Positions 32,263-42,670 are shown, numbered from the stretch's first letter. The stretch is 64,000 nt of DNA from Streptomyces cupreus (GCF_014257025.1 NZ_JACMSF010000011.1:112397-176396); one strand, 5' to 3'. Notes: generated by a model from the letters alone, not told the origin. Numbers and translations: made by a program.

Positions 32263-34965
32263 TTACAGGCCGTACTTCTCCCGCGCTTCCTTCACCGCCG
32301 TCGCCTTGGCCTCGCCGCGCCCCGCGAGCTGGGCCAGGGCCGCGACCACGATGGACTCGGCGTCGACACCGAAGTGACGGCGGGCCGCCTCACGGGTGTC
32401 GGAGAGGCCGAAGCCGTCGGCACCCAGCGAGGACCAGTCCTGCTCGACCCACTGCGCGATCTGGTCCGGGACCTGCCGCATGTAGTCGGAGACCGCGAGC
32501 ACCGGACCCTCGGCACCCTGCAGCGCCTGACGGACGTACGGCACCCGCTCCTCGCCGCGCAGCAGCGCCGCGTCCGCCTCCAGGGCGTCCCGACGCAGCT
32601 CCGTCCAGGACGTCGCCGACCAGACGTCGGCCGCGACACCCCACTCCTCGGCGAGCATCCGCTGCGCCTTCAGCGCCCAGTGGATCGCCGTACCGGAGCC
32701 CAGCAGCTGGATCCGCGGGGCGCTCGCAGGCACGGTCACGCCCGCCGACTCCGCCGTGTTGAACCGGTACAGGCCCTTGACGATGCCCTCGTCGATACCC
32801 AGCCCGGCCGGCTTGGCGGGCTGCGGCAGCGGCTCGTTGTATACGGTCAGGTAGTAGAAGACGTTCGGGTCCTCACCCGGCGCCGCCTCGCCGTACATCC
32901 GGCGCAGACCGTCCTTGACGATGGCCGCGACCTCGTAGGCGAAGGCCGGGTCGTAGGTGAGGGCGGCGGGGTTGGTGGCCGCGATAACAGGGGAGTGGCC
33001 GTCGGCGTGCTGGAGGCCCTCACCGGTCAGGGTCGTACGACCGGCGGTGGCGCCGACGAGGAAGCCGCGGCCGAGCTGGTCGCCGAGCTGCCACATCTGG
33101 TCGGCCGTGCGCTGCCAGCCGAACATCGAGTAGAAGATGTAGAACGGGATCATCGCCTCGCCGTGCGTCGCGTACGCGGTGGACGCGGCGATGAAGTCGG
33201 CCATCGAACCGGCCTCGGTGATCCCCTCGTTGAGGATCTGGCCGTTCTTGGCCTCCTTGTAGTACATCAGCTGGTCACGGTCGACCGGCTCGTACGTCTG
33301 ACCCTTGGGCGAGTAGATGCCCAGCGACGGGAACAGGCTCTCCATACCGAAGGTGCGCGCCTCGTCGGGCACGATCGGCACCCAGCGCTTGCCTGACTCC
33401 TTGTCGCGGACCAGGTCCTTGACGAGGCGGACGAAGGCCATGGTGGTGGCGACGTTCTGCGAACCGGAGCCCTTGTCGAAGGAGGCGAAGGCCTTCTCGG
33501 CGGGCGCCGGCAGCGGGGCGAGCGCGTGCGTACGACGGGCCGGGGCGGGACCGCCGAGGGCCGCGCGGCGCTCCTGGAGGTAGCGGACCTCGGGGGAGTC
33601 GGCGCCGGGATGGCCGTAGGGCACCACACCGTCGACGAAGTCGCTGTCGGAGATGGGCAGTTCAAGAAGATCACGCATCGTCTTGAACTCGTCCACCGTC
33701 AGCTTCTTCATCTGGTGGTTGGCGTTCTTCGACGCGAAGCCCTCGCCGAGGGTGTGGCCCTTGACGGTCTGGGCCAGGATCACGGTCGGCGCACCCTTGT
33801 GCTCGACGGCTGCCTTGTACGCGGCGTACACCTTGCGCGCCTCGTGACCACCGCGCGAGAGGTGGAAGCACTCCAGGATCTTGTCGTCGCTCAGCAGCTT
33901 CGCCATCTCGACGAGCGCCGGGTCGGCGCCGAAGAAGTCCTGGCGGATATAGGCGGCGTCACGCGTCTGGTACGTCTGGACCTGCGCGTCCGGTACCTCG
34001 CGCAGCCGGCGTACCAGCGCGCCGGTGGTGTCGAGCGCGAACAGCTCGTCCCACGCCGTACCCCACAGCGTCTTGATGACGTTCCAGCCGGCGCCGCGGA
34101 ACTGGGCCTCCAGCTCCTGCACGATCTTGAAGTTGGCGCGGACCGGGCCGTCGAGGCGCTGCAGGTTGCAGTTGATGACGAAGGTGAGGTTGTCCAGCTC
34201 CTCGCGGGCGGCGAGCGCGAGGGCTGCCGTCGACTCGGGCTCGTCCATCTCGCCGTCGCCGAGGAACGCCCACACGTGCGAGGCGGAGACGTCCTTGATG
34301 CCGCGGTTGGTGAGGTACCGGTTGAATCGCGCCTGGTAGATGGCGGAGAGCGGCCCGAGACCCATCGAGACGGTCGGGAACTCCCACAGCCAGGGAAGGC
34401 GGCGCGGGTGCGGGTACGACGGGAGGCCGTTGCCGCCGGCCTCCTGACGGAACTTGTCGAGGTGGTGCTCGCTCAGCCGGCCGTCGAGGAAGGCGCGGGC
34501 GTAGATGCCGGGGGAGGCGTGGCCCTGGATGTAGAGCTGGTCGCCGGACCCGTCGGCCTCCTTGCCCTTGAAGAAGTGGTTGAAGCCGGTCTCGTACAGC
34601 CAGGCAGCGGAGGCGAAGGTGGCGATATGGCCGCCGACGCCGTATTTGCTGCCGCGGGTCACCATGGCGGCCGCGTTCCAGCGGTTCCAGGCGGTGATCT
34701 TCCGCTCCATCTCCTCGTCACCGGGGACGGCTGTCTCGGCGGCGGTGGGGATGGTGTTGAGGTAGTCGGTCTCCAGCAGCTTGGGCAGCGCGATGCCCGT
34801 GCCCTCCGCGCGCTCCAGCGTGCGGCGCATCAGGTACGCGGCACGGTGCGGGCCGGCCGCCTTGGCGACCGCGTCCAGGGAGGCCTGCCATTCGGCGGTC
34901 TCCTCCGGGTCCCGGTCGTGGAGCTGGTCGAGCTCGCTGGACTGGATGGCGTAGGGGTCGGTCAT
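32263..34965 (-). CDS. aceE: Pyruvate dehydrogenase E1 component (homodimeric)
   Basis: E1 of 900 residues, thiamine-diphosphate dependent, decarboxylating pyruvate and passing the acetyl group to the lipoyl domains of E2. Seen are the ThDP motif ([10 protein letters not shown] followed about 25 residues later by FVINCNLQ), the E1 signatures [16 protein letters not shown] and [14 protein letters not shown], and the C-terminal EKYGL. Length fits the single-chain E1 of gamma-proteobacteria and actinobacteria. ATG 34965 follows AAGGCGG. A GntR regulator gene lies directly upstream on the same strand and a palindrome sits between them. The E2 and E3 genes are 2.7 kb further, beyond a decayed locus. 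Confidence 0.96.
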   Translation of the reverse strand: MTDPYAIQSSELDQLHDRDPEETAEWQASLDAVAKAAGPHRAAYLMRRTLERAEGTGIALPKLLETDYLNTIPTAAETAVPGDEEMERKITAWNRWNAAAMVTRGSKYGVGGHIATFASAAWLYETGFNHFFKGKEADGSGDQLYIQGHASPGIYARAFLDGRLSEHHLDKFRQEAGGNGLPSYPHPRRLPWLWEFPTVSMGLGPLSAIYQARFNRYLTNRGIKDVSASHVWAFLGDGEMDEPESTAALALAAREELDNLTFVINCNLQRLDGPVRANFKIVQELEAQFRGAGWNVIKTLWGTAWDELFALDTTGALVRRLREVPDAQVQTYQTRDAAYIRQDFFGADPALVEMAKLLSDDKILECFHLSRGGHEARKVYAAYKAAVEHKGAPTVILAQTVKGHTLGEGFASKNANHQMKKLTVDEFKTMRDLLELPISDSDFVDGVVPYGHPGADSPEVRYLQERRAALGGPAPARRTHALAPLPAPAEKAFASFDKGSGSQNVATTMAFVRLVKDLVRDKESGKRWVPIVPDEARTFGMESLFPSLGIYSPKGQTYEPVDRDQLMYYKEAKNGQILNEGITEAGSMADFIAASTAYATHGEAMIPFYIFYSMFGWQRTADQMWQLGDQLGRGFLVGATAGRTTLTGEGLQHADGHSPVIAATNPAALTYDPAFAYEVAAIVKDGLRRMYGEAAPGEDPNVFYYLTVYNEPLPQPAKPAGLGIDEGIVKGLYRFNTAESAGVTVPASAPRIQLLGSGTAIHWALKAQRMLAEEWGVAADVWSATSWTELRRDALEADAALLRGEERVPYVRQALQGAEGPVLAVSDYMRQVPDQIAQWVEQDWSSLGADGFGLSDTREAARRHFGVDAESIVVAALAQLAGRGEAKATAVKEAREKYGL

Positions 34966-35084
34966 GTCGCCGCCTTCCTCAGTCGAAGGGGGTTCCCTCA
35001 TCGGTAAGGGTTCGGGGGTGCCCTTGGTCTTTGGCAGGACAGGGCGTGGGTCTCGGTTCAGACCCGTCGGCGACTGTAACTCCC

Positions 35085-35101
35085 TGATCGATGATCGATC
35101 A
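35085..35101. promoter_or_regulatory. Palindromic operator candidate before aceE
   Basis: TGATCGATGATCGATCA is a perfect inverted repeat (8 bp arms, 1-base centre) 120 bases upstream of the aceE start and 117 bases after the gntR stop. Position and symmetry suggest a dimeric regulator site, most simply for the neighbouring GntR protein. Confidence 0.55.
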
Positions 35102-35217
35102 AAGGGGTGAAGGGCAAAACCTCTCGACAGCGAGAAAGTCGGCACGGGGTGCCTCCGGCGGTGGCACCGGGTGACTCGCGTTTCCGCAGGTGAGCCCACG
35201 TATGAGCGGGGCCCCGC

Positions 35218-35847
35218 TCAGGGCTCGTGGCGCGGGGCGCAGCCGAGGACGTGAGCCTTGACCAGTTCCGCGATCCTGGGATCCCGCCTCCGAAACGCCT
35301 GCACGAGCTCCTCGTGCTCTTCGGCGTACGACTGCTGCACGGTCCCGAGCCACCGGATCGACAGCGCGGTGAAGACCTCGATGCCGAGCCCTTCCCAGGT
35401 GTGCAGCAGCACGGAGTTCCCGGCGGCCCGCACCAGCTCCCGATGGAAGCCGACGGTGTGCCGGACCTGGGCGGTACCGTCGGCCTCCCGGTCGGCGTCG
35501 TACAGCGCGGCGACATGCGGCTCCAGCGCCGAGCAGTCCTCCGCCAGCCGCTCCGCGGCCAGCTCCGCGGCGATGGCCTCCAGGCCGGCCCGCACGGGGT
35601 AGCTCTCCTCCAGATCGGCGGCGGTCAGATTCCTGACCCGCACGCCCTTGTTCGGCGCCGACTCGATCAGCCGCAGCGACTCCAGCTCACGCAGCGCCTC
35701 ACGCACCGGCGTCTGGCTGACCTCAAGCTCGGTCGCGATCCGCCGCTCCACGATCCGCTCACCCGGCTGCCAGCGCCCGCTGATGATCCCTTCCAGGATG
35801 TGCTCGCGGATCTGTTCCCGCAGCGAGTGGACGACGGGCGCGGTCAT
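35218..35847 (-). CDS. GntR/FadR-type transcriptional regulator
   Basis: Regulator of 209 residues. The N-terminal winged helix matches the GntR family (LREQIREHILEGIISGRWQP, RRIATELEVSQTPVREALRE), and the C-terminal all-helical FCD domain (about 85-205) carries the metal-binding Asp/His pattern (the H of GFHRELVRAAGN and the C-terminal His of KAHVLG). FCD regulators bind carboxylic acids such as pyruvate, lactate or gluconate, so control of the adjacent aceE by an organic acid is a natural inference. It starts at ATG 35847. A TTGnC-n6-GnCAA motif 23 bases upstream may be its own operator. Confidence 0.9.
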   Translation of the reverse strand: MTAPVVHSLREQIREHILEGIISGRWQPGERIVERRIATELEVSQTPVREALRELESLRLIESAPNKGVRVRNLTAADLEESYPVRAGLEAIAAELAAERLAEDCSALEPHVAALYDADREADGTAQVRHTVGFHRELVRAAGNSVLLHTWEGLGIEVFTALSIRWLGTVQQSYAEEHEELVQAFRRRDPRIAELVKAHVLGCAPRHEP

Positions 35848-35869
35848 GAGGGCTCCTTAGGGCGCGCGT

Positions 35870-35885
35870 TTGACGTTTTAGACAA
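35870..35885. promoter_or_regulatory. GntR-like operator candidate upstream of gntR
   Basis: TTGACGTTTTAGACAA, of form TTGnC-n6-GnCAA, the symmetry typical of GntR/FadR operators, just upstream of the gntR start. Autoregulation is likely if it is the site. Confidence 0.4.
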
Positions 35886-35954
35886 TAAGGCCGCCTTGGG
35901 GTCCCGTAGGGGTGCACAGGGACGCTTTCGTGCAGGTGAGACGAGACTTACACG

Positions 35955-36298
35955 CTACGGCCGACCATCCGGGCCACCGAGCAGCGGCTTTTTGCGCAGC
36001 CGCGTGGAGAATCCACCACCTCGCGGCTTGACGGTGTCCCGCTTGGGCGGCACGCGGTACTCGGGGCCGACGAGGTGCAGGGCCTCGGCGAAGACACCCG
36101 GTGCGGTGCGCGGCTGAGGCCGTCGCGGCTCGGATCCTCCACCACAGTGGGCGTATATCCGTACTCCTCCAACAGCGAGCAGAGTTCGCTCAACTGGTCG
36201 CTGGCCCCCGCGAGTTCGAGAGATGAACCACTCTCGTATCTCTGGACCACAACCCCAAGAACAGTCCCCCGAATCCCCTGCTCACTCACCCGACTCAC
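35955..36298 (-). pseudogene. Remnant of a caspase-like protein
   Basis: The GTG at 36298 overlaps the end of the preceding small gene. About 60 codons encode RGTVLGVVVQRYESGSSLELAG-like sequence (VLGVVVQRYESGS, then SDQLSELCSLLEEYGYTPTV), the first strand-helix-strand of a caspase-fold protease. Near 36100 the frame breaks; in another frame the sequence resumes as FAEALHLVGPEYRVPPKRDT and RGGGFSTRLRKKPLLGG and ends at TAG 35955-35957. It looks like the first and last parts of a much larger protein joined by a deletion that also shifted the frame; the catalytic His and Cys region is missing. The caspase assignment rests on fold-like pattern only. Confidence 0.6.
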
Positions 36299-36572
36299 CC
36301 ACCAACGTCAGCGCGGTAACCGTCGACTCCGCGCGCCCCTCGACCCGTACCGCCAACCGATAAGCCCCGCCCTCCGGAGCAGGGAGAACGCCCCGATACC
36401 GCCCACCCCCAAGGTTCCGAAGCGACCGGGACGATGGGCCCCGCCCATCCGCCGGCCGCAGCTCAGCGACCACCAGCAGCTCTTCGTGCCCGGGCGCCGA
36501 AACCGCCACCTCATACGGCTCCCCATGCGCGAGCAACGACGGAGCCAGCACGCTCAGCGCCGGTATGTCCAT
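36282..36572 (-). CDS. Small beta-rich protein within decayed locus
   Basis: Intact frame of 96 residues without signal peptide: SLLAHGEPYEVAVSAPGHEE, LLVVAELRPADGRG, GRYRGVLPAPEGGAYRLAVR and VEGRAESTVTALTLVGESGE suggest an immunoglobulin-like beta sandwich. GGAGG overlaps the end of the LCAT-like pseudogene and its own stop overlaps the start of the caspase-like remnant, so the three were one operon with coupled translation. No known family. That it survives intact between two wrecks may be chance, or it may be an immunity or partner protein. Confidence 0.6.
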   Translation of the reverse strand: MDIPALSVLAPSLLAHGEPYEVAVSAPGHEELLVVAELRPADGRGPSSRSLRNLGGGRYRGVLPAPEGGAYRLAVRVEGRAESTVTALTLVGESGE

Positions 36573-36578
36573 GTCCTC

Positions 36579-37533
36579 CTACCCGCGATGGAACGGCGCC
36601 GGATGCCCGAGCCACTCGAACAACGCATCCCGCACTCCACGGTTGTGCTGGAGCGAGCCGTGCTGCTCGTTGGAGGTGAGCGAAGTAGTCATCAGATGCC
36701 CCGTACCGGCGGTATTGGCCGGCCGAGCCGACAAGCGCGGCACCGTGCCGTCCCCGCCCTCGTCCACCCGTCGATCTCCCAGGAGGGGACCAGCACACCG
36801 TCCGCGTACACCCCGGTCGTCGCCGTCGGCTGGCGGACGCCCACGACCGTCACCAGGTCGGTTCGGGAGTCGCGGCCGGGAGCCTCGGCCGCCCGGCGCA
36901 GCTCGTCGTGGAAGTCGCGCGCGTCGGCCAAGAGCCTTCCGTCCGGGCCGGGCAGCCCCGTGAGGTCGCGGGCATGAACGAGACCCTCGGCCGTCGAGAC
37001 GCACGCGTAGTCCGGCACCAGCTGATGCAGCGAGGGCAGAGACCGGGCAAGCGGGTGACCTCATGGCCGCCGAGGCACTCGACCTAGAACCGGGCCACCA
37101 GCCCGCCCATCGAGTGGCAGATGAGACACGGACGTTACGGCGCTCCGGGGCCGAGGACTGCCAACGCTCCAGTTCTTCCGCGACGCGCCTCTTCAACAGA
37201 CCCGCGTTGTAGCGGCACGAGAGCCGCCAGTCGTAGCCGAACTCCACGAGGTTCGCGGGGGTGTTGGGAGGGCCGTTCGGCTGGCGGCTACGCAGGGTGA
37301 AATTCTGTTCGAGCCAGCGGAGCAGGGAGTCGTAGTATGCCGTCGCCGGGGTGGTCGTCGCCGATGTCGACCGGCAGCCGTAATCCCTTCATCGACCGGC
37401 TGAAAGTGTGCAGGGCTCGCCATAACGCACCCCCGGACACATCCCAGACCGCGCCGCCGTCGGCGTTCGCCAGCCGGGTCCCCATGATGCCCGGCAGCAC
37501 CACCACAAGGTCATGGACAGGTGCGCGCTTCAT
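36579..37533 (-). pseudogene. Decayed LCAT-type hydrolase/acyltransferase
   Basis: Pieces in different frames join into a lecithin:cholesterol-acyltransferase-like alpha/beta hydrolase: MKRAPVHDLVVVLPGIMGTR (start, 37533), then YYDSLLRWLEQNFTLRSRQP and VEFGYDWRLSCRYNAGLLKR, the nucleophile elbow ICHSMGGLVARF, SLPSLHQLVPDYACVSTAEG, and the end GDGTVPRLSARPANTAGTGH with the catalytic-type Asp. Frameshifts or deletions fall near 37355, 37135, 37050 and 36785, and TAG at 37084-37086 follows VARF where a Tyr is expected. The gene cannot give an active enzyme. LCAT-like hydrolases linked to caspase-like proteins suggest a former defence or cell-death module. Confidence 0.8.
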
Positions 37534-37612
37534 GCGGCGGCTCCCCCGTTGCGCGTGAGTTCACTCACGGTAGCGGGACAGGGGAAGCCTCATCAGGCGA
37601 ATACAGGCGAAT

Positions 37613-37652
37613 ACGGCGCCCTCGCCCGGAAAGCTCCGGACGGGGGCGCCGT
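37613..37652 (-). terminator. sucB terminator hairpin
   Basis: Long stem from ACGGCGCCC to GGGCGCCGT (18 bp, two mismatches) with a 4-base loop, 18 bases beyond the sucB stop. A duplicated AGGCGAATAC lies just beside it. Confidence 0.75.
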
Positions 37653-37669
37653 CGTACAGACGAAGTGGG

Positions 37670-39451
37670 TTACAGACCGAGCTCGACCTCGAACTCGCCC
37701 GCCTCCAGGATCGCCTTGACCGCGGTCAGGTAGCGGGCCGCGTCGGCACCGTCCACCAGGCGGTGGTCGTAGGACAGGGTCAGGTACGTCATGTCGCGGA
37801 CGCCGATGACCGAGCCCTCCTCCGTCTCGATGACGGCCGGGCGCTTGACCGTGGCGCCGATGCCGAGGATCGCGACCTGGCCCGGCGGCACGATGATCGT
37901 GTCGAAGAGCGCACCGCGCGAACCGGTGTTGGAGATGGTGAAGGTCGCGCCCGACAGCTCGTCCGGCGTGATCTTGCTGGCCCGGACCTTGCCGGCCAGG
38001 TCGGCGGTGGCCTTGGCGATGCCGGCGAGGTTGAGGTCACCGGCGTTCTTGATGACCGGGGTCATCAGGCCCTTCTCGGAGTCCACCGCGATACCGATGT
38101 TCTCGGTGTCGAAGTAGGTGATGGTCCCCTCGGCCTCGTTGATCTTGGCGTTGATGGCCGGGTGGGCCTTCAGCGCCTGGGCCGCGGCCTTGACGAAGAA
38201 CGGCATCGGGGAGAGCTTGACGCCCTCACGGGCCGCGAACGCGTCCTTGGCCCGGCCGCGCAGCTTCATCAGGCGGGTGACGTCGACCTCGACGACCGAG
38301 GACAGCTGCGCCTGCTCGTGCAGCGCCTTGACCATGTTGTCGCCGATGACCTTGCGGATGCGCGGCATCTTGACGGTCTGGCCGCGGAGGGGGGAGACCT
38401 CCAGCGCCGGGGCCTTCTTGGCGGCGGCCGGAGCAGCCGCGGCGGGGGCCGGGGCAGCGGCGGCGGCCTTCGCGGCCTCGGCGGCGGCGATGACGTCCTG
38501 CTTGCGGATACGACCGCCGACGCCGGTGCCCTTGATGGCGGCCAGGTCGACGCCGTTCTCGGCGGCGAGCTTGCGCACCAGCGGGGTGACGTAGGCACCC
38601 TCGTCGGTCGCCTGCGCGGCGGGCGCCGGAGCGGCCGGAGCGGGGGTGACCGGGGCCGGAGCGGCCGGGGCGGGCGCCGGGGCGGCCGGCGCCGGGGCGG
38701 CCGGAGCCGGGGCGGCGGCGACCGGCGCGGGAGCCGGGGCCGGAGCGGCAGGCGCGGCCGGGGCCGCCGGAGCGGGCGCGGGCGCCGGAGCGGCGGCCGG
38801 GGCAGGGGCGGCGGGGGCCGGGGCAGCGGCCGGAGCCGCACCCGCGGCGCCGATGACGGCCAGCTTGGCGCCGACCTCGGCCGTCTCGTCCTCGCCGACC
38901 ACGATCTCCAGCAGCGTGCCGGAGGCGGGCGCCGGGATCTCGGTGTCGACCTTGTCCGTCGACACCTCAAGCAGCGGCTCGTCGGCCTCGACGCTGTCAC
39001 CGACCGACTTCAGCCAGCGGGTGACGGTGCCCTCGGTGACGGACTCACCGAGCGCGGGAAGGACGACGTCGGTGCCCTCGGCGCCACCGGCCGGAGCGGC
39101 GGGGGCGGCCGGGGCCTCGGGGGCCGGGGCGGGGGCAGGGGCCTCGGCCACCGGAGCGGCCGGGGCCGGAGCCTCGGCAGCGGCGGGGGCCGGAGCGGCA
39201 GCCGGCGCACCGGTGCCGTCGTCGATGACGGCCAGCTCGGCGCCGACCTCAACGGTCTCGTCCTCGGCGACCTTGATGGAGGCCAGGACACCGGCGGCAG
39301 GCGAGGGGATCTCGGTGTCGACCTTGTCGGTCGAGACTTCGAGCAGCGGCTCGTCGGCCTCGACGCGCTCGCCCTCGGCCTTCAGCCAGCGGGTGACAGT
39401 GCCCTCGGTGACGCTCTCGCCGAGCGCCGGAAGGGTTACGGAAACCGCCAT
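37670..39451 (-). CDS. sucB: 2-oxoacid dehydrogenase E2 (dihydrolipoyl acyltransferase) with two lipoyl domains
   Basis: E2 of 593 residues. Two lipoyl domains at about 1-77 and 127-205, each with the lipoylated Lys in VSTDKVDTE, are joined by long Ala/Pro linkers; a peripheral subunit-binding domain follows ([20 protein letters not shown], then [10 protein letters not shown]) and the catalytic domain ends in the active-site motif [10 protein letters not shown]. It carries acyl groups from E1 to CoA. Annotated sucB in Streptomyces, but in actinobacteria this E2 serves the pyruvate complex and may be shared with 2-oxoglutarate dehydrogenase, so the symbol is a convention. lpdA is 61 bases upstream on the same strand. 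Confidence 0.95.
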   Translation of the reverse strand: MAVSVTLPALGESVTEGTVTRWLKAEGERVEADEPLLEVSTDKVDTEIPSPAAGVLASIKVAEDETVEVGAELAVIDDGTGAPAAAPAPAAAEAPAPAAPVAEAPAPAPAPEAPAAPAAPAGGAEGTDVVLPALGESVTEGTVTRWLKSVGDSVEADEPLLEVSTDKVDTEIPAPASGTLLEIVVGEDETAEVGAKLAVIGAAGAAPAAAPAPAAPAPAAAPAPAPAPAAPAAPAAPAPAPAPVAAAPAPAAPAPAAPAPAPAAPAPVTPAPAAPAPAAQATDEGAYVTPLVRKLAAENGVDLAAIKGTGVGGRIRKQDVIAAAEAAKAAAAAPAPAAAAPAAAKKAPALEVSPLRGQTVKMPRIRKVIGDNMVKALHEQAQLSSVVEVDVTRLMKLRGRAKDAFAAREGVKLSPMPFFVKAAAQALKAHPAINAKINEAEGTITYFDTENIGIAVDSEKGLMTPVIKNAGDLNLAGIAKATADLAGKVRASKITPDELSGATFTISNTGSRGALFDTIIVPPGQVAILGIGATVKRPAVIETEEGSVIGVRDMTYLTLSYDHRLVDGADAARYLTAVKAILEAGEFEVELGL

Positions 39452-39512
39452 GGTTTCGGTTGCTCCTAACGGATTGCGGAAGTCTGTGTCGTCGCGTTCG
39501 TCGACCGAGGGG

Positions 39513-40901
39513 TCAGTCGTGCGCGTGAAGCGGCTTGCCCGCCAGGGCCAGGTGGGCCTCGCCCATCGCCTCGTTCTGCGTCGGGTGGGCGTGGATGAGC
39601 TGGGCGACCTCGGCCGGCAGCGCCTCCCAGTTGTAGATCAGCTGGGCCTCACCGACCTGCTCGCCCATGCGGTCGCCGACCATGTGGACGCCGACCACCG
39701 CACCGTCCTTCACCTGGACGAGCTTGATCTCGCCCGCGGTGTTGAGGATCTTGCTCTTTCCGTTGCCCGCCAGGTTGTACTTCAGAGCGACGACCTTGTC
39801 CGCGCCGTAGATCTCCTTGGCCTTGGCCTCGGTGATACCGACGGAGGCGACCTCCGGGTGGCAGTAGGTCACACGGGGGACACCGTCGTAGTCGATCGGG
39901 ACGACCTTCAGACCGGCCAGACGCTCCGCCACCAGGATGCCCTCGGCGAAGCCGACGTGCGCGAGCTGGAGGGTCGGGACGAGGTCACCGACGGCGGAGA
40001 TGGTCGGGACGTTGGTGCGCATGTACTCGTCGACCAGGACGTAGCCGCGGTCCATGGCGACACCCTGCTCCTCGTAACCGAGGCCGGCGGAGACCGGACC
40101 ACGGCCGACGGCGACGAGCAGGACCTCGGCCTCGAACTCCTTGCCGTCGGCGAGGGTGACCTTGACACCGTCCTGGGTGTACTCGGCCTTCTGGAAGAAG
40201 GTGCCCAGGTTGAACTTGATGCCGCGCTTGCGGAACGCGCGCTCAAGAAGCTTGGAGGAGTTCTCGTCCTCGACCGGGACGAGGTGCTTCAGGCCCTCGA
40301 CGACGGTGACGTCGGAGCCGAAGGACTTCCACGCCGAGGCGAACTCGACGCCGATGACGCCGCCGCCGAGGACGATCGCCGACTTCGGCACACGGTCCAG
40401 GACGAGGGCGTGGTCCGAGGAGATGATGCGGTTGCCGTCGATCTCCAGGCCGGGCAGCGACTTCGGCACGGAGCCGGTCGCCAGCAGGACGTGACGGCCC
40501 TGGACGCGCCGGCCGTTCACGTCGACGGAGGTGGGGGAGGACAGACGGCCCTCACCCTCGATGTACGTCACCTTCCGGGAGGCGATGAGCCCCTGGAGCC
40601 CCTTGTACAGGCCGGCGACGACGCCGTCCTTGTACTTGTGGACGGCCGGGACGTCGATGCCCTCGAAGGTGGTCTTCACACCGAACTGCTCGCTCTCGCG
40701 GGCCTGGTCGGCGATCTCGCCCGCGTGCAGCAGAGCCTTCGTGGGAATGCAACCCCGGTGCAGGCAGGTGCCGCCGACCTTGTCCTTCTCGATCAGGGCG
40801 ACGTCCAGGCCCAGCTGCGCCCCGCGCAGGGCCGCGGCGTAACCACCGCTACCACCGCCGAGGATCACTAGGTCGAAAACGGTGCTGGCGTCGTTCGCCA
40901 C
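39513..40901 (-). CDS. lpdA: Dihydrolipoyl dehydrogenase (E3)
   Basis: Flavoprotein of 462 residues that reoxidises the lipoyl groups of E2 and reduces NAD. Features are the FAD motif ([20 protein letters not shown]), the redox disulfide [13 protein letters not shown] (Cys46 and Cys51), the NAD motif ([20 protein letters not shown]) and the C-terminal His-Glu pair [16 protein letters not shown] 40901 follows GGAGGACG. With sucB it forms an lpdA-sucB operon. Confidence 0.96.
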   Translation of the reverse strand: MANDASTVFDLVILGGGSGGYAAALRGAQLGLDVALIEKDKVGGTCLHRGCIPTKALLHAGEIADQARESEQFGVKTTFEGIDVPAVHKYKDGVVAGLYKGLQGLIASRKVTYIEGEGRLSSPTSVDVNGRRVQGRHVLLATGSVPKSLPGLEIDGNRIISSDHALVLDRVPKSAIVLGGGVIGVEFASAWKSFGSDVTVVEGLKHLVPVEDENSSKLLERAFRKRGIKFNLGTFFQKAEYTQDGVKVTLADGKEFEAEVLLVAVGRGPVSAGLGYEEQGVAMDRGYVLVDEYMRTNVPTISAVGDLVPTLQLAHVGFAEGILVAERLAGLKVVPIDYDGVPRVTYCHPEVASVGITEAKAKEIYGADKVVALKYNLAGNGKSKILNTAGEIKLVQVKDGAVVGVHMVGDRMGEQVGEAQLIYNWEALPAEVAQLIHAHPTQNEAMGEAHLALAGKPLHAHD

Positions 40902-41102
40902 GTCACGTCCTCCATGCATGTGCGCCACGCCGGTCTCCAGTGACCGGTCGGCGGCTGGTGTCCGGCCGCTCTTTGCTTTCGGCCCTTCGGTGGGGGCCCT
41001 GTCCTGCCGAGCCCCATCTTCGCACTTGTCGGCACCGGACGAGACGCCGGGCCGACGTGTGAGACACCACACGCTCACAAGGGAGCGGCAGGCCAAAGTG
41101 AG

Positions 41103-41139
41103 GACGGGGCCCCGCTCTACCCGCGTGCGAGGCCCCGTC
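41103..41139 (-). terminator. pepA terminator hairpin
   Basis: GACGGGGCC / GGCCCCGTC stem with 19-base loop, 8 bases past the pepA stop and before lpdA. The remaining bases up to 40902 are the lpdA promoter region. Confidence 0.7.
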
Positions 41140-41146
41140 GAGGAGA

Positions 41147-42670
41147 TCAGCCCAGGTCGCCGGCCGCCGTCAGCTCCGCCAGCCGCACCAGCGTCCGCAC
41201 ACCGGAGCCCGTGCCGCCCTTCGGCGTGTACCCGAACGGTCCCTGCTCGTTGAAGGCCGGGCCCGCGATGTCGAGGTGCGCCCACGTGATGCCCTCGCCG
41301 ACGAACTCGCGCAGGAAGATCCCGGCGACCAGGCCGCCGCCCATCCGCTCACCCATGTTCGCGAGGTCGGCGGTGGGGGAGTCCATGCCCTTGCGCAGGT
41401 GTTCCGGCAGCGGCATCGGCCAGGACGGCTCGCCGACCTCCTCCGCGGCCTCGACGATCGCCGTACGGAAGGCGTCGTCGTTGGCCATGACCCCGAACGT
41501 CCGGTTCCCCAGCGCGAGCACCATCGCCCCGGTCAGCGTCGCCACGTCGACGATCGCGTCCGGCTTCTCCTCCGACGCCGCCCACAGGGCGTCCGCCAGC
41601 ACCAGGCGCCCCTCGGCGTCGGTGTTGAGGACCTCCACGGTCTTGCCGCTGTACATGCGCAGCACGTCACCGGGGCGGGTGGCGGAGCCGGAGGGCATGT
41701 TCTCGGCCAGCGCCAGCCAGCCGGTGACGTTGACCTCCAGGCCGAGCCGGGCCGCGGCGACGACGGCGGCGAAAACCGCGGCGGCGCCGCTCATGTCGCA
41801 CTTCATCGTCTCGTTGTGCCCGGCGGGCTTCAGCGAGATGCCGCCCGAGTCGTAGGTGATGCCCTTGCCCACGAACGCGAGGTGCTTCTTCGCCTTCGAG
41901 TGCGTGTAGGACAGCTTCACCAGCCGCGGCCCCGCCGCGGACCCGGCGCCGACGCCGAGGATGCCGCCGTAGCCGCCCTTCTGGAGGGCCTTCTCGTCGA
42001 ACACCTGCACCTTGATGCCGTGCTCCTTGGCCGCCACCTGGGCGACCGCGGCGAATGCCTCCGGGTTGAGGTCGTTCGGCGGGGTGTTGACCAGGTCCCG
42101 GGCGCGGTTGAGCTCCTCGGTGAGGGCGGTGGCCCGCTCGACGGCGGCCTTGTACGCCTTGTCCCGGGGCTTGCCGCCGAGCAGGGCGACCTCGCCGAGC
42201 GGACCCTTGGCGTTGCCCTTGGCGTCCTTGGCGTTGTCCTTGTAGGCGTCGAAGGAGTACGCGCCGAGCAGCGCGCCCTCCGCGACGGCACCGGCGTCCG
42301 CGGCGTCGGCGAGGGGAAGAGCGAAGGCGGCCTTCTTGGAGCCGGCCAGCGCACGCGCCGCCGCACCCGCGGCCTTGCGCAGCGCCTCCGCGCTGTACTC
42401 GGCGTCCTTCTCGGGCTCCGCGCCGAGGCCGACGGCCACCACGAGGGGAGCCTTGAAGCCGGTCGGCGCCGGGAGCTTGGTCACCTCGCCCTCGCCGCCG
42501 GAGGCACCGAGGGTCTCCAGGACGCCGGCGAGCCGGCCGTCGTAGGCCTTGTCCAGGGCTTCGGCGCCCGGGGCGACCACGGGGCCCTTGGCGCCCTTGG
42601 CGACACCGATCACGATCGCGTCGGCCCGCAGGCCGGGCGCCGCGGCGGTGCTGAGAGTGAGAGCAGTCAC
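41147..42670 (-). CDS. pepA: Leucyl aminopeptidase
   Basis: M17 aminopeptidase of 507 residues that removes N-terminal residues from peptides using two metal ions. The N-terminal macro-like domain (about 1-170) is Ala/Gly-rich. The catalytic domain shows VGKGITYDSGGISLKPAG (metal Lys/Asp), MKCDMSGAAAV and the signature VLNTDAEGRLVLADAL. GTG 42670 starts the conserved sequence TALTLSTAAAPGLRADAIVI. It is cytoplasmic, monocistronic and upstream of lpdA on the same strand. Confidence 0.95.
   Translation of the reverse strand: MTALTLSTAAAPGLRADAIVIGVAKGAKGPVVAPGAEALDKAYDGRLAGVLETLGASGGEGEVTKLPAPTGFKAPLVVAVGLGAEPEKDAEYSAEALRKAAGAAARALAGSKKAAFALPLADAADAGAVAEGALLGAYSFDAYKDNAKDAKGNAKGPLGEVALLGGKPRDKAYKAAVERATALTEELNRARDLVNTPPNDLNPEAFAAVAQVAAKEHGIKVQVFDEKALQKGGYGGILGVGAGSAAGPRLVKLSYTHSKAKKHLAFVGKGITYDSGGISLKPAGHNETMKCDMSGAAAVFAAVVAAARLGLEVNVTGWLALAENMPSGSATRPGDVLRMYSGKTVEVLNTDAEGRLVLADALWAASEEKPDAIVDVATLTGAMVLALGNRTFGVMANDDAFRTAIVEAAEEVGEPSWPMPLPEHLRKGMDSPTADLANMGERMGGGLVAGIFLREFVGEGITWAHLDIAGPAFNEQGPFGYTPKGGTGSGVRTLVRLAELTAAGDLG

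Noticed and set aside
37763..39469. Plus-strand Gly/Arg/Asp-rich frame of 568 codons opposite sucB
   Set aside because: It mirrors the Ala/Pro linkers and lipoyl domains of sucB; low complexity arises from the GC-rich complement.
32263..41146. aceE, sucB and lpdA read as one operon
   Set aside because: Terminator hairpins, the gntR gene and about 1.8 kb of decayed genes separate aceE from sucB-lpdA.
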